In this document: piece after piece, positions 1 to 7,191 of the stretch | How positions within the stretch are numbered: position 1 is the first letter of the stretch | Layout of the letters: every line of letters begins with the position of its first letter | Origin: Ruminococcus sp. YE282 | GTDB lineage: Bacteria; Bacillota; Clostridia; Oscillospirales; Acutalibacteraceae | Assembly: GCA_900101355.1 (NCBI GenBank) | Contig: FMUV01000022.1 | Span: 1-38,043, forward strand | Length of the DNA stretch: 38,043 nucleotides | Reading direction: 5' to 3' | Notes under the pieces: generated by a model | Seen by the model: only the letters and a program-made list of their open reading frames with translations | Told to the model about the DNA's origin: nothing | Databases searched by the model: none | Translations under genes and position numbers: made by a program

Positions 1-117
1 GCTCCAACAACAGAAGCTCCAACAACAGAAGCTCCTACAACAGAAGCTCCTACAACAGAAGCTCCTACAACAGAAGCTCCAACAACAGAAGCTCCTACTA
101 CTGAGGCTCCTACAACA
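1..117 (+). repeat. APTTE-encoding 15-bp tandem repeat
   Basis: A 15-bp unit (GCTCCAACAACAGAA and synonymous variants) is repeated in frame and encodes Ala-Pro-Thr-Thr-Glu. It starts before the window. It forms an extended, probably glycosylated linker before the first visible cohesin-like domain. A shorter copy of the same array recurs at about 655-714. Confidence 0.9.
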
Positions 118-1704
118 GCTGCCGGTGCACTTACAGTAAAGGCAACTTCAAACTTCTTCCCTGAATTTACACAGAGTTTTGATGCAGACACAAAGAGTGT
201 TACTGTAACATACTTCATCAACTCAGAGAAGAGAATGCTTAACAGCCAGTGGACACTTAAGTATGACCCATCAGTTCTTCAGTTCAACGCTGAAAAGAAC
301 AGTGACGCTGACGGCAACTGGACAATGATGCCACAGGCAAGTGATGCTATGTGCAATCCATATGTTGACGGACAGCCGGGAACAATCAAAGCTAACTGCA
401 CAAATCTTAAGCTTTACAAGCTCCAGACAGCTGACGGTAATGAAGTTGAATTTGTAACAGTTACATTTGATGTAATTGGTTCAGGTGAAACAACTGTTGA
501 CCTTGACCTTGAGGTAATGCAGATTGCAAACCTTGATCCGACTACAAAGCTTGAGGATGAGTCTACTGAAGAAGACGTTGTAATCGGCAGCACAGTACTT
601 CCGTTCACAACTCCAATTGCAAGAAGAACTCTTGTTACAGCAGGTAAAACAGAGCCTACAACAGAAGCTCCTACAACTGAGGCTCCTACAACTGAGGCTC
701 CTACAACTGAGCCAAGCCAGCTTCTCAACATTACTGCAAAATCAAATGTTGCAGCAGATGCTAAGTATTCTGTAAACTTTGCTGATGATAGCACAAAGAT
801 TGTTACAGTTACTTACTATTATCAGGATGTTAAGGAGCTTCTCAGCACACAGTGGAACCTTTCATATGATCCTGAGTACCTTGAACTCAAGACAACAAGC
901 GGATTTATGCCATTTGCAGGCGACGATGCAATTTATAACGTAACAGACGGTAATGTAAAGGGCAGCGTATCTAACCTTTCACTTTATGACTTCTCAACCA
1001 AGAAGCCATATGTACAGCTCACATTTGAAGCTAAGAAAGCTGGTAACACAGACGTTCTTTTACTCGTAGAGGATCTTATGGTTTCTGAGTTAGACCCAAC
1101 CACAGGTAAGTCTGATGAGTCAAAAGAAATGGTAGTAATTAATAATGGCGTAATTGGTGATTTGACTGAAAATGCATTTGAAGCTGAAATCATTGGTGGC
1201 ACACCGGTACAGCCAACAACAGCTCCTGTAACAACAGAACCTGTAACAACAGAACCTGTAACAACAGAGCCGGTTACAACAGAACCTGTAACAACAGAGC
1301 CAGTTACAACTGAACCTGTAACAACAGAACCTGTAACAACAGAGCCTGTAACAACAGAACCTGTAACAACAGAACCTGTTACAACTGAGCCTGTAACAAC
1401 AGAGCCTGTAACAACAGAGCCTGTAACAACAGAGCCAGCTACAACAGCTCCTGCAACAACAGCACCAGCTACAACAGCTCCTGCTACAACAGTTGCTCCG
1501 TCAACTTCAACAGATGCAACTTCTGCATCAGGTGCTACAACACCTACATCAAAGGGTCAGTCAACAAGCGATCAAACAACAGTTAAACCAAGTACATCAA
1601 CAGGTGCAGTTCAGACCGGTAATGCTTCTATGGCGCTTATAATCCTCTCAGTTCTGATTTCTGCTACTGCTGCTGTATACTTTGCTCGCAAGAAGATTAA
1701 ATAA
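1..1704 (+). CDS. Cell-surface protein with cohesin-like repeats, 5' truncated by window edge
   Basis: The frame is open from base 1, so the N-terminus lies outside the window; 567 codons are visible. Order: an APTTE repeat linker (bases 1-117), a cohesin-like beta-sandwich domain (about bases 118-640, with the QWTLKYDPSVLQF pattern), a second APTTE linker, a second similar domain (about 718-1200, QWNLSYDPEYLEL), a long PVTTE repeat (about 1207-1440), a Ser/Thr-rich stretch, then VQTGNAS followed by a hydrophobic segment and the tail ARKKIK. The C-terminus resembles a wall-sorting or membrane anchor, with TG but no LP. Cohesins bind dockerins, and two dockerin proteins are encoded in this window, so a scaffoldin or adhesin role is plausible. 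That function is inferred from fold-like patterns, not proven. A strong terminator follows. Confidence 0.8.
   Translation, partial: APTTEAPTTEAPTTEAPTTEAPTTEAPTTEAPTTEAPTTAAGALTVKATSNFFPEFTQSFDADTKSVTVTYFINSEKRMLNSQWTLKYDPSVLQFNAEKNSDADGNWTMMPQASDAMCNPYVDGQPGTIKANCTNLKLYKLQTADGNEVEFVTVTFDVIGSGETTVDLDLEVMQIANLDPTTKLEDESTEEDVVIGSTVLPFTTPIARRTLVTAGKTEPTTEAPTTEAPTTEAPTTEPSQLLNITAKSNVAADAKYSVNFADDSTKIVTVTYYYQDVKELLSTQWNLSYDPEYLELKTTSGFMPFAGDDAIYNVTDGNVKGSVSNLSLYDFSTKKPYVQLTFEAKKAGNTDVLLLVEDLMVSELDPTTGKSDESKEMVVINNGVIGDLTENAFEAEIIGGTPVQPTTAPVTTEPVTTEPVTTEPVTTEPVTTEPVTTEPVTTEPVTTEPVTTEPVTTEPVTTEPVTTEPVTTEPVTTEPATTAPATTAPATTAPATTVAPSTSTDATSASGATTPTSKGQSTSDQTTVKPSTSTGAVQTGNASMALIILSVLISATAAVYFARKKIK
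1207..1500 (+). repeat. PVTTE / PATTA-encoding 15-bp tandem repeat
   Basis: About fourteen consecutive 15-bp units encode Pro-Val-Thr-Thr-Glu and then drift to Pro-Ala-Thr-Thr-Ala. Adjacent units differ mostly by silent changes (GTA/GTT, GAA/GAG). Such arrays change length easily by slippage or recombination and would change the distance of the binding domains from the cell surface. Confidence 0.9.
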
Positions 1705-1738
1705 TCTTTTTGATTGACTAATAAAAATATAAGTTTTT

Positions 1739-1768
1739 CACCCTCCGATTTTCGGAGGGTGTTTTTTT
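1739..1768 (+). terminator. Intrinsic terminator of the truncated surface-protein gene
   Basis: A perfect 10-bp stem (1739-1748 with 1752-1761, core CCCTCCGA/TCGGAGGG) has a TTT loop and is followed by seven T. It begins 35 bases after the stop codon. Confidence 0.92.
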
Positions 1769-1951
1769 GCGTCAAAACCTAAGTATGTAAAACCTTAGAT
1801 TACCTAAGTTATTTAACATCGTAATTCACAAAATGTGTATTATGCTATTAATCGTATACTTAAACTAATGCGTATGAATTAAATTTAATTTGAGTTTAAT
1901 GATTCAAAGCTTTATTATAAGTGATAATTATTAATATTTACAGTTTTTTCG
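1769..1951. other. AT-rich intergenic stretch without a gene
   Basis: Between the terminator and the next promoter the sequence is very AT-rich. I see no ORF with a ribosome site, no tRNA and no clear hairpin other than the terminator itself. Confidence 0.6.
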
Positions 1952-1980
1952 TTGAAATATTTTTATATTTGTTATATAAT
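1952..1980 (+). promoter_or_regulatory. Sigma-A promoter for the cohesin-like membrane protein
   Basis: TTGAAA at 1952-1957 and TATAAT at 1975-1980 are separated by exactly 17 bp. The ribosome site AAAGGA at 1996-2001 precedes the ATG at 2010. Confidence 0.75.
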
Positions 1981-2009
1981 AGTAGTATTAAATGTAAAGG
2001 AATGAAATT

Positions 2010-2870
2010 ATGAAAAGCATATCATCAAAAATTATTTCAATTTTTCTTATTGTTATGGCTCTCATATCAGTTTCATCAACTGCGTTTGCTGCTGAGGATG
2101 AGGAACTTACAATTAATGACAACGCAAAAGTTAAGGTTGGCGACAGAATCAAGTATACCTTGTGTTTGGCGGATACAACCGACACAATAATTGGATTTGA
2201 ACTCAGATTGTTTTACGACCACAACTATCTTGAACTTGATAAAAATTCGCTCAATTTCGATAAATTTAATGGTGTAATCTATAATACTGAATTAGAAGAT
2301 ATGATTCCGATTAACTGGACAAATATCAGTTCTCCTGCTGATTTTTCGAAGAAGGCAACATTCTTATCCGTTGAGTTCAGGGTTCTCAAATCCGGTGAAA
2401 CGGATATTTCACAGTTTGTTTCTGAAATGTACGGCGATGATATGACATATTTAAAATCTTATACCTGGACTTATGATATTAGTGTAAATGATGAAACCAT
2501 AGTGTCAGATCAGGTTCCAAAGATTAGTGAAGATGAAGATACACTTCAAAAAAAACAGGGAGGTATTATAAATTATCTTGACGGAAAAGGTGAGGAAAAT
2601 ACTCCTGATAAGGATAACCACAGTGCTGTAATTGGTTATACTGTGGTCGCTACCGAATACGTTGATGTTACAAAGGATGTATCAAATTCTAACCAAAACG
2701 GCAACTCATCTGTGCTCACTACCGTTATAATCGGTGCTGCCGTTCTTATTGTAATAATTGCAGTAGCAGGTGTGTTAATTGTACGAAAACGCAACGCATC
2801 AACAGATTCGTCAGAAGACAGTACAAATAATGACTTTAGTGTTGATGAAACAAACGAAAATAACAAATAA
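2010..2870 (+). CDS. Membrane-anchored single cohesin-like domain protein
   Basis: The 286-residue protein starts with a signal peptide (MKSISSKIISIFLIVMALIS, cleavage probably near AFAAED). One cohesin-like domain follows, at about residues 30-165 (KVKVGDRIKYTLCLADT, then GFELRLFYDHNYLEL). An acidic linker leads to a C-terminal transmembrane helix at about residues 230-252 (VIIGAAVLIVIIAVAGVLIV), and a basic stop-transfer motif RKR is followed by a hydrophilic tail of about 25 residues. Unlike its neighbours it has no TG-type sorting motif and no Thr-rich repeat, so it is probably held in the membrane. It has its own promoter. It could act as a short membrane receptor for a dockerin protein; that is inference, and another beta-sandwich adhesin is possible. 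Confidence 0.78.
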   Translation: MKSISSKIISIFLIVMALISVSSTAFAAEDEELTINDNAKVKVGDRIKYTLCLADTTDTIIGFELRLFYDHNYLELDKNSLNFDKFNGVIYNTELEDMIPINWTNISSPADFSKKATFLSVEFRVLKSGETDISQFVSEMYGDDMTYLKSYTWTYDISVNDETIVSDQVPKISEDEDTLQKKQGGIINYLDGKGEENTPDKDNHSAVIGYTVVATEYVDVTKDVSNSNQNGNSSVLTTVIIGAAVLIVIIAVAGVLIVRKRNASTDSSEDSTNNDFSVDETNENNK

Positions 2871-2931
2871 TTTAACAAAAATTATTATATAAATTTGTTT
2901 ACTTTTTATTCAATCTTTTTTGTGTTTGTTG

Positions 2932-2960
2932 TTGATTTTTTGAAAATTGTGATATATAAT
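2932..2960 (+). promoter_or_regulatory. Sigma-A promoter for the starch-binding-like protein
   Basis: TTGATT at 2932-2937 and TATAAT at 2955-2960 are separated by 17 bp. A strong ribosome site GGAGGAA at 2990-2996 precedes the ATG at 3004. Confidence 0.75.
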
Positions 2961-3003
2961 TAATATAACCTATTAAATGGGAAAAGTATGGAGGAAACTT
3001 AAT

Positions 3004-4074
3004 ATGAAAAAGAAACTTTTAAGCCTTGTTTTGGCTGGTTCAGTTGCAGCATCTATGGCTGCAATTGCTGCAACAAGTGCGTCTGCTCTTATTGATCCGG
3101 ACGGCTCTTATACCCCAGGTGAGGGAATTGAAACAAAGAGAGTTTATTTTACAATGCCTGACAGCTGGAAAAACTCTTACACAAATACAGCCGGCTGTTA
3201 TTGGTGGGCTGGTACAGATGCTTGTGGTGCTATTGACGGCAGCGGCGGAAGTCTCGCTTGGCCTGGCTACAAGGCAAAATATGATGCAAGCCTTGAAGAC
3301 AAAGGTGTAAAGACACTTTATTATCTTGATATTCCTGCTGATGTTCCGACAGTAGTTTGGAATAACTACATTGACGGTGGTATGGATGAGTCGGCTCCAC
3401 AGTATACAGCTGCTACACAGTGTAAGGATTCTGCTTGTGAATATCTTTCAGAAGGCGATGTTGACATTTATGATGATCAAGATGGTTTCTGGGAAGAGAT
3501 GGAAGACAGCTTCAACGGTGATAAGGCAGCTCTTGGCTCATTTGCAGATAACTTCTTCAAGAGCGAATACGGTATTGCTTTCACAATGGATAATCTGATT
3601 TGGGTTCCTGACCTTACTCATACAGATACATCAATCAGCGGTAAGATAACTTACTATGGTAACTGGTACTTCTACTATGGTGACGGTACATACGGTACAT
3701 ACCCAACTAAGGAAGCAGCTCAGGAAAAGGGTACAGTTGTCGATCTTTCAGTTAGTGTTGAACCAACAACAACACCGGCAACTAATCCTACATCATCAAC
3801 TGACCCTACAACAGTAGCTCCTACAACAGCTCCGGCAACTCCTGCTACAACAGATCCTTCAGCTTCTGCTATTGCAACTACACCAACATCATCAAATAAT
3901 GATGCAACATCAGCTGTTGGTGCTAAGGCATCTACTGCTGATACCGCAAAGTCAACTACTTCAGATAACGGTAGTGTAAAGACAGGTGCAGCTTCACTTG
4001 CAGTAATTCTTCTTGTTGTACTTTCAGGTGCAGGCAGCGTAGTTTACTTCACACGCAGAAGAAACAGCAAATAA
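3004..4074 (+). CDS. Secreted surface protein with CBM26-like starch-binding module
   Basis: The start at 3004 is chosen because GGAGGAA lies 8 bases upstream; an in-frame ATG at 2977 has no ribosome site and would spoil the signal peptide MKKKLLSLVLAGSVAASMAA. The mature part has a module with CYWWAG, LAWPGY, LYYLDIPADV and VVWNN followed by a QYTAAT-type strand. This aromatic-rich pattern is typical of starch-binding modules near CBM26. A second region contains GNWYFYYGDGTYGTYPT. A Thr/Pro/Ser linker then leads to VKTGAAS, a hydrophobic helix and the tail TRRRNSK, much like the anchor of the protein at 1-1704. The 356-residue protein probably binds alpha-glucans at the cell surface. No catalytic domain is visible. 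Binding specificity is inferred. Confidence 0.72.
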   Translation: MKKKLLSLVLAGSVAASMAAIAATSASALIDPDGSYTPGEGIETKRVYFTMPDSWKNSYTNTAGCYWWAGTDACGAIDGSGGSLAWPGYKAKYDASLEDKGVKTLYYLDIPADVPTVVWNNYIDGGMDESAPQYTAATQCKDSACEYLSEGDVDIYDDQDGFWEEMEDSFNGDKAALGSFADNFFKSEYGIAFTMDNLIWVPDLTHTDTSISGKITYYGNWYFYYGDGTYGTYPTKEAAQEKGTVVDLSVSVEPTTTPATNPTSSTDPTTVAPTTAPATPATTDPSASAIATTPTSSNNDATSAVGAKASTADTAKSTTSDNGSVKTGAASLAVILLVVLSGAGSVVYFTRRRNSK

Positions 4075-4102
4075 TTAAATAAATCATCATTATAAATGAT
4101 TT

Positions 4103-4129
4103 AAACGCTCCCTTTATGGGAGCGTTTTT
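4103..4129 (+). terminator. Intrinsic terminator after the starch-binding-like gene
   Basis: A 10-bp stem AAACGCTCCC/GGGAGCGTTT (4103-4112 with 4118-4127) has a TTTAT loop and a T-rich tail. Confidence 0.9.
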
Positions 4130-4130
4130 G

Positions 4131-4742
4131 TTTAGTTCTTATGGATATTTTAGGCTCAATGTCAATAGTTGGGGTAGCCTGAAAAATGAAATAATAGATA
4201 ATTATAAGCGGCAGAGTTTAACTGCCGCTTGTTTTGTTGCCAATTGATATGTTGGATAGAATACATATGTAAAATGTGATTACGGAGAGGGTTAAAGCCT
4301 CAGTAACCGTAGCATTTCTTTTTGTGAACTTTGATTTTGTTGTTGCATCCTTCGGTAAAACTATATTGTTAATATGGGGACAAAAAGAGTTCAGATTACT
4401 TCCTCTAATCTATCAAATTCACTATTATAGTTTGGTGTTGCATTAACTAACCATGCTGCATAAATAAAGGTGCAATCAAAGTTTACAAAGCAGACTTTCC
4501 AAACGATAGGCATTTACTCTCTATTTACAGTGAAACAGAGTTCGTTCGCCGTGTTACATTATTTAGCCGATAAAATCAATGCTTTCAGAAGTACTTCAAT
4601 TTGCTTTTGTTCGTTGTTTGGATGTTTTATTAAAGCAGTAAACATTGTCACATTCTCTTCTTAAATTGCGTTTCTTGAATAACTTTGCTTAAAAATTATA
4701 AAGTTTGCCGGTGTAACCATGCAGTTTCAATCGCTTATGTAG
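4131..4742. other. Gene-free stretch, probably decayed coding or insertion-element remnant
   Basis: No ORF here has both a ribosome site and protein-like composition; the longest (64 codons, + strand, from 4470) looks random. On the minus strand short open fragments are separated by stops and frame changes (for example MFTALIKHPNNEQKQIEVLL, then a 40-codon piece starting MPIVWKVCF), as in a decayed gene. A hairpin AAGCGGCAG/CTGCCGCTT lies at 4206-4230. The stretch at about 4152-4175, ggctcaatgtcaatagttgg, resembles terminal repeats I remember from ISL3-type insertion sequences. That resemblance is from memory and weak. Confidence 0.4.
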
Positions 4743-6107
4743 TTATACATTTCTCTCTTCCGTTTTTGTGGTTAAATCCTTAACCCACAAGTATTTTTTA
4801 TAATGCTTATAAACAGCCGGGAGCTTTATAACTTCATCAATGTTAATAATTAAATAAACAACAAGAACAGGAAGCTTCAAAACAAAGGCCACGAAAAATC
4901 CAATAGGCACGGTTATGCACCACATTGTTATGGTATCGCAGATTAAACCGAACTTAGAATCTCCTCCCGCACAAAATATGCCGCCGATAGTTGTTGCGTT
5001 AATAAATTTTCCAACCATATAGACAGAACACATGATGATCATCCATTTAAGATAATGATTTGCGGTATCGCTTAAATTACCAAATTTGAGAATTAAAGGG
5101 CTGAGCATTAGCATAATAAAGCCCGAAATAATACCGAATATAATAGCTAAATGGCAAAGCTTTCGCCCATACGCCTTTGCGGTGTCCAAATTGCCGGCGC
5201 CAAGCTCGTTGCCAACAATGATTCCGCCTCCGCTTCCAAGGCCAACGCAAAGGCAGACAATAAGATTTTTTAAAATATTGGCAAGAGAATTTGCCGCAAC
5301 TGCATCTGTTCCTAAATGTCCCATAATAACAGAATACATTGTAAAACCGACGCCCCAAGCAATCTGGTTGCCAAGAACGGGTAATGTATATTTCCAAAAG
5401 TCGTTTTTTAATAACTTGTCGCTATGTACGATGTAACGTAGTTTTAAATGTATGCTGCCCTTTTTTAGAGTCTCTGCCACACACCACACTACTTCAATCA
5501 GTTTTGCAATTACGGTCGCAAGAGCTGCACCGGCAATTTCTAACTTTGGAAAGCCTAAGAGTCCAAAGATGAAAACAGCATTCATAAAAATATTGAGCAC
5601 AACACTGACAGAACTGATAATACTTGCCGTTATCGCTTTGGATGAATTTTTCAGTATACAAAGATAAATTTGCGAAATACCGGTTAAAAAGTACGATAAA
5701 GATACGGTTCGTAAATAAATTGCACCACCGCTTATTAAGCTTTCTTCGTTGGTAAAGATACGCATCAGAATGTCAGGCATTGCCAAGCTGACTGCAAAAA
5801 ACAAAAAAGAAATTCCTGCAGTAACTTTCATTATATAACCAAAGATTTTTTCAACAGAAACTAAGTCTTTTTTGCCCCAATATTGTGATGCAAGCATTGA
5901 AAGACCGATAGTCATAGAAGCAAGAAACAAATTTTCTACGAATGTAATTTGCCCTGCAAGTGATACGGCAGACAGCTCATCTTGTGAGAGCATACCGAGC
6001 ATTAAAGCATCCGAAGCGCTGACAAGAGCAAGCATAAACTGCTGAAATGTAATCGGCAGTATAAGAGTAAACAGTTTTTTTGAAAAATTAGATTTATTTC
6101 GTTGCAC
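4743..6107 (-). CDS. MATE-family multidrug/cation efflux transporter
   Basis: About 454 residues, the usual MATE length, with about twelve hydrophobic helices in two similar halves. The N-terminus carries the family pattern LILPITFQQFMLALVSASDALMLG, and the second half has GNQIAWGVGFTMYSVIMGHLG. MATE proteins export drugs or metabolites using Na+ or H+ gradients; the substrate cannot be read from the sequence. The GTG at 6107 is preferred as start because GGGGTG lies 6 bases before it. A GTG at 6116, three codons earlier, has no spaced ribosome site. The gene is divergent from an AraC-type regulator that probably controls it. Confidence 0.88.
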   Translation of the reverse strand: MQRNKSNFSKKLFTLILPITFQQFMLALVSASDALMLGMLSQDELSAVSLAGQITFVENLFLASMTIGLSMLASQYWGKKDLVSVEKIFGYIMKVTAGISFLFFAVSLAMPDILMRIFTNEESLISGGAIYLRTVSLSYFLTGISQIYLCILKNSSKAITASIISSVSVVLNIFMNAVFIFGLLGFPKLEIAGAALATVIAKLIEVVWCVAETLKKGSIHLKLRYIVHSDKLLKNDFWKYTLPVLGNQIAWGVGFTMYSVIMGHLGTDAVAANSLANILKNLIVCLCVGLGSGGGIIVGNELGAGNLDTAKAYGRKLCHLAIIFGIISGFIMLMLSPLILKFGNLSDTANHYLKWMIIMCSVYMVGKFINATTIGGIFCAGGDSKFGLICDTITMWCITVPIGFFVAFVLKLPVLVVYLIINIDEVIKLPAVYKHYKKYLWVKDLTTKTEERNV

Positions 6108-6122
6108 GACATTCACCCCAAA

Positions 6123-6151
6123 TTGACGTAATCAGTTTGATACGCTATAAT
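6123..6151 (+). promoter_or_regulatory. Promoter of the AraC-type regulator
   Basis: TTGACG at 6123-6128 and TATAAT at 6146-6151 are separated by 17 bp, facing the MATE promoter. The two polymerases cannot occupy both sites at once. Confidence 0.7.
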
Positions 6152-6178
6152 TATATTGTGCATATAAGTGCATTTCAA
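6150..6178 (-). promoter_or_regulatory. Promoter of the MATE gene, overlapping the AraC promoter
   Basis: Reading the minus strand, TTGAAA (6178-6173) and TATAAT (6155-6150) are separated by 17 bp. The spacer contains the palindrome TGCATATAAGTGCA (6159-6172 on the + strand), a candidate regulator site. Its -10 shares bases 6150-6151 with the -10 of the divergent promoter. Confidence 0.7.
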
Positions 6179-6224
6179 TCAATATTCTACAAACTTCAAT
6201 AACAATCCTGCAAGGGTGATATTT

Positions 6225-7100
6225 ATGTTGCTAATGGAACTAAAAGATGACCAATCGGAAATCATACATTACACTTTCGAGGATTATCCGATTTGCATAC
6301 GAAATCCCTCTCTTTCGTCCTATAATAACTTTGAGGCACCGCCTCATTGGCACGATGATATTGAATTAATAGCCGTTTTGCAGGGTGAAATGAACTATAA
6401 CATCAACGGTGAAATAATTACATTAAGGCAAAACGAGGGTGTGTTTGTCAACTCAAGACAGCTTCACTACGGTTTTTCAGAGACAAAATCAGAATGTAAT
6501 TTTATTTGTATTCTTTTGCACCCCTTGATGCTTTGCGTGACGCAGATTCTTGAGCAAAATTTTGTAGTCCCCCTGCTTAAAAATCAAAATGTGCCGTATA
6601 TAAAGCTATCCGCTGATAAACCATGGAAAAAGGAACTGCTGGGGTGTATCCTGAGTATGTATAATGCAAAAGATGATGCGGTTGCTCCGCTGATAATTTC
6701 ATCTTTGTTTCTAAAAATGTGGTCGCTTATTTTCAAAAATTCGAAAAATCCCGTTTCTGCAAAAAGTCAAAACAGTGATTTCACTCTTCTTAAAAATATG
6801 ATAGGGTATATTCAAAAATTTTACCGTGAGAGAATAACACTTGATGACATTGCGTCGGCAGGCGCAGTCGGTCAAAGCAAGTGCTGCAAACTGTTTGATA
6901 AATATATCGGAGTCACGCCTAATGCATATTTAAATCAATACAGGTTACATCAAAGCACTTGGTATCTGAAAAACACGGATATGACAATAACCGAAATTGC
7001 ACAAATTGTTGGTTTTTCAGGTAGCAGTTATTATGCTGAGGTTTTCCGAAAATGGTGCAACAAAAGTCCGTCTGAATATAGGAAAACAAATTGCTTATAA
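6225..7100 (+). CDS. AraC/XylS-family transcriptional regulator with cupin sensor domain
   Basis: The start at 6225 is chosen because AAGGGTGA (6212-6219) is the same ribosome site used by the methyltransferase gene at 8668; an in-frame ATG at 6168 has none. Of 291 residues, the first half has a cupin-like ligand-binding pattern (PPHWHDDIELIAVLQGEMNY, then a short NINGE turn and FVNSRQLHYGF). The last 100 residues hold the two AraC helix-turn-helix motifs (ITLDDIASAGAVGQSKCCKLF and MTITEIAQIVGFSGSSYYAEVF), ending SPSEYRK. It is divergent from the MATE exporter through a 109-bp region with overlapping promoters, so it probably regulates that exporter in response to a small molecule. The ligand is unknown. 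Confidence 0.88.
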   Translation: MLLMELKDDQSEIIHYTFEDYPICIRNPSLSSYNNFEAPPHWHDDIELIAVLQGEMNYNINGEIITLRQNEGVFVNSRQLHYGFSETKSECNFICILLHPLMLCVTQILEQNFVVPLLKNQNVPYIKLSADKPWKKELLGCILSMYNAKDDAVAPLIISSLFLKMWSLIFKNSKNPVSAKSQNSDFTLLKNMIGYIQKFYRERITLDDIASAGAVGQSKCCKLFDKYIGVTPNAYLNQYRLHQSTWYLKNTDMTITEIAQIVGFSGSSYYAEVFRKWCNKSPSEYRKTNCL

Positions 7101-7132
7101 CCTGAGAGCAGGTATTATAAGGATTTCAAATT

Positions 7133-7167
7133 AATAAAAATGGGCTGTTGCATTTTTGCAACAGCCC
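7133..7167 (-). terminator. Intrinsic terminator of the dockerin CHAP gene, perhaps bidirectional
   Basis: A perfect 11-bp stem GGGCTGTTGCA/TGCAACAGCCC (7142-7152 with 7157-7167) has a TTTT loop. On the minus strand it is followed by ATTTTTATT, giving a good U-tract for the gene ending at 7192. On the + strand, for the AraC gene, the tail TAATTTGG is weaker. Confidence 0.85.
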
Positions 7168-7191
7168 TAATTTGGTTTATACGATTTAATT

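Noticed and set aside
1..1500. CRISPR array
   Set aside because: The repeats are contiguous, in frame and encode APTTE/PVTTE; there are no spacers.
4470..4664. 64-codon + strand ORF in the gene-free stretch
   Set aside because: There is no ribosome site or promoter, and composition is like random AT-rich DNA.
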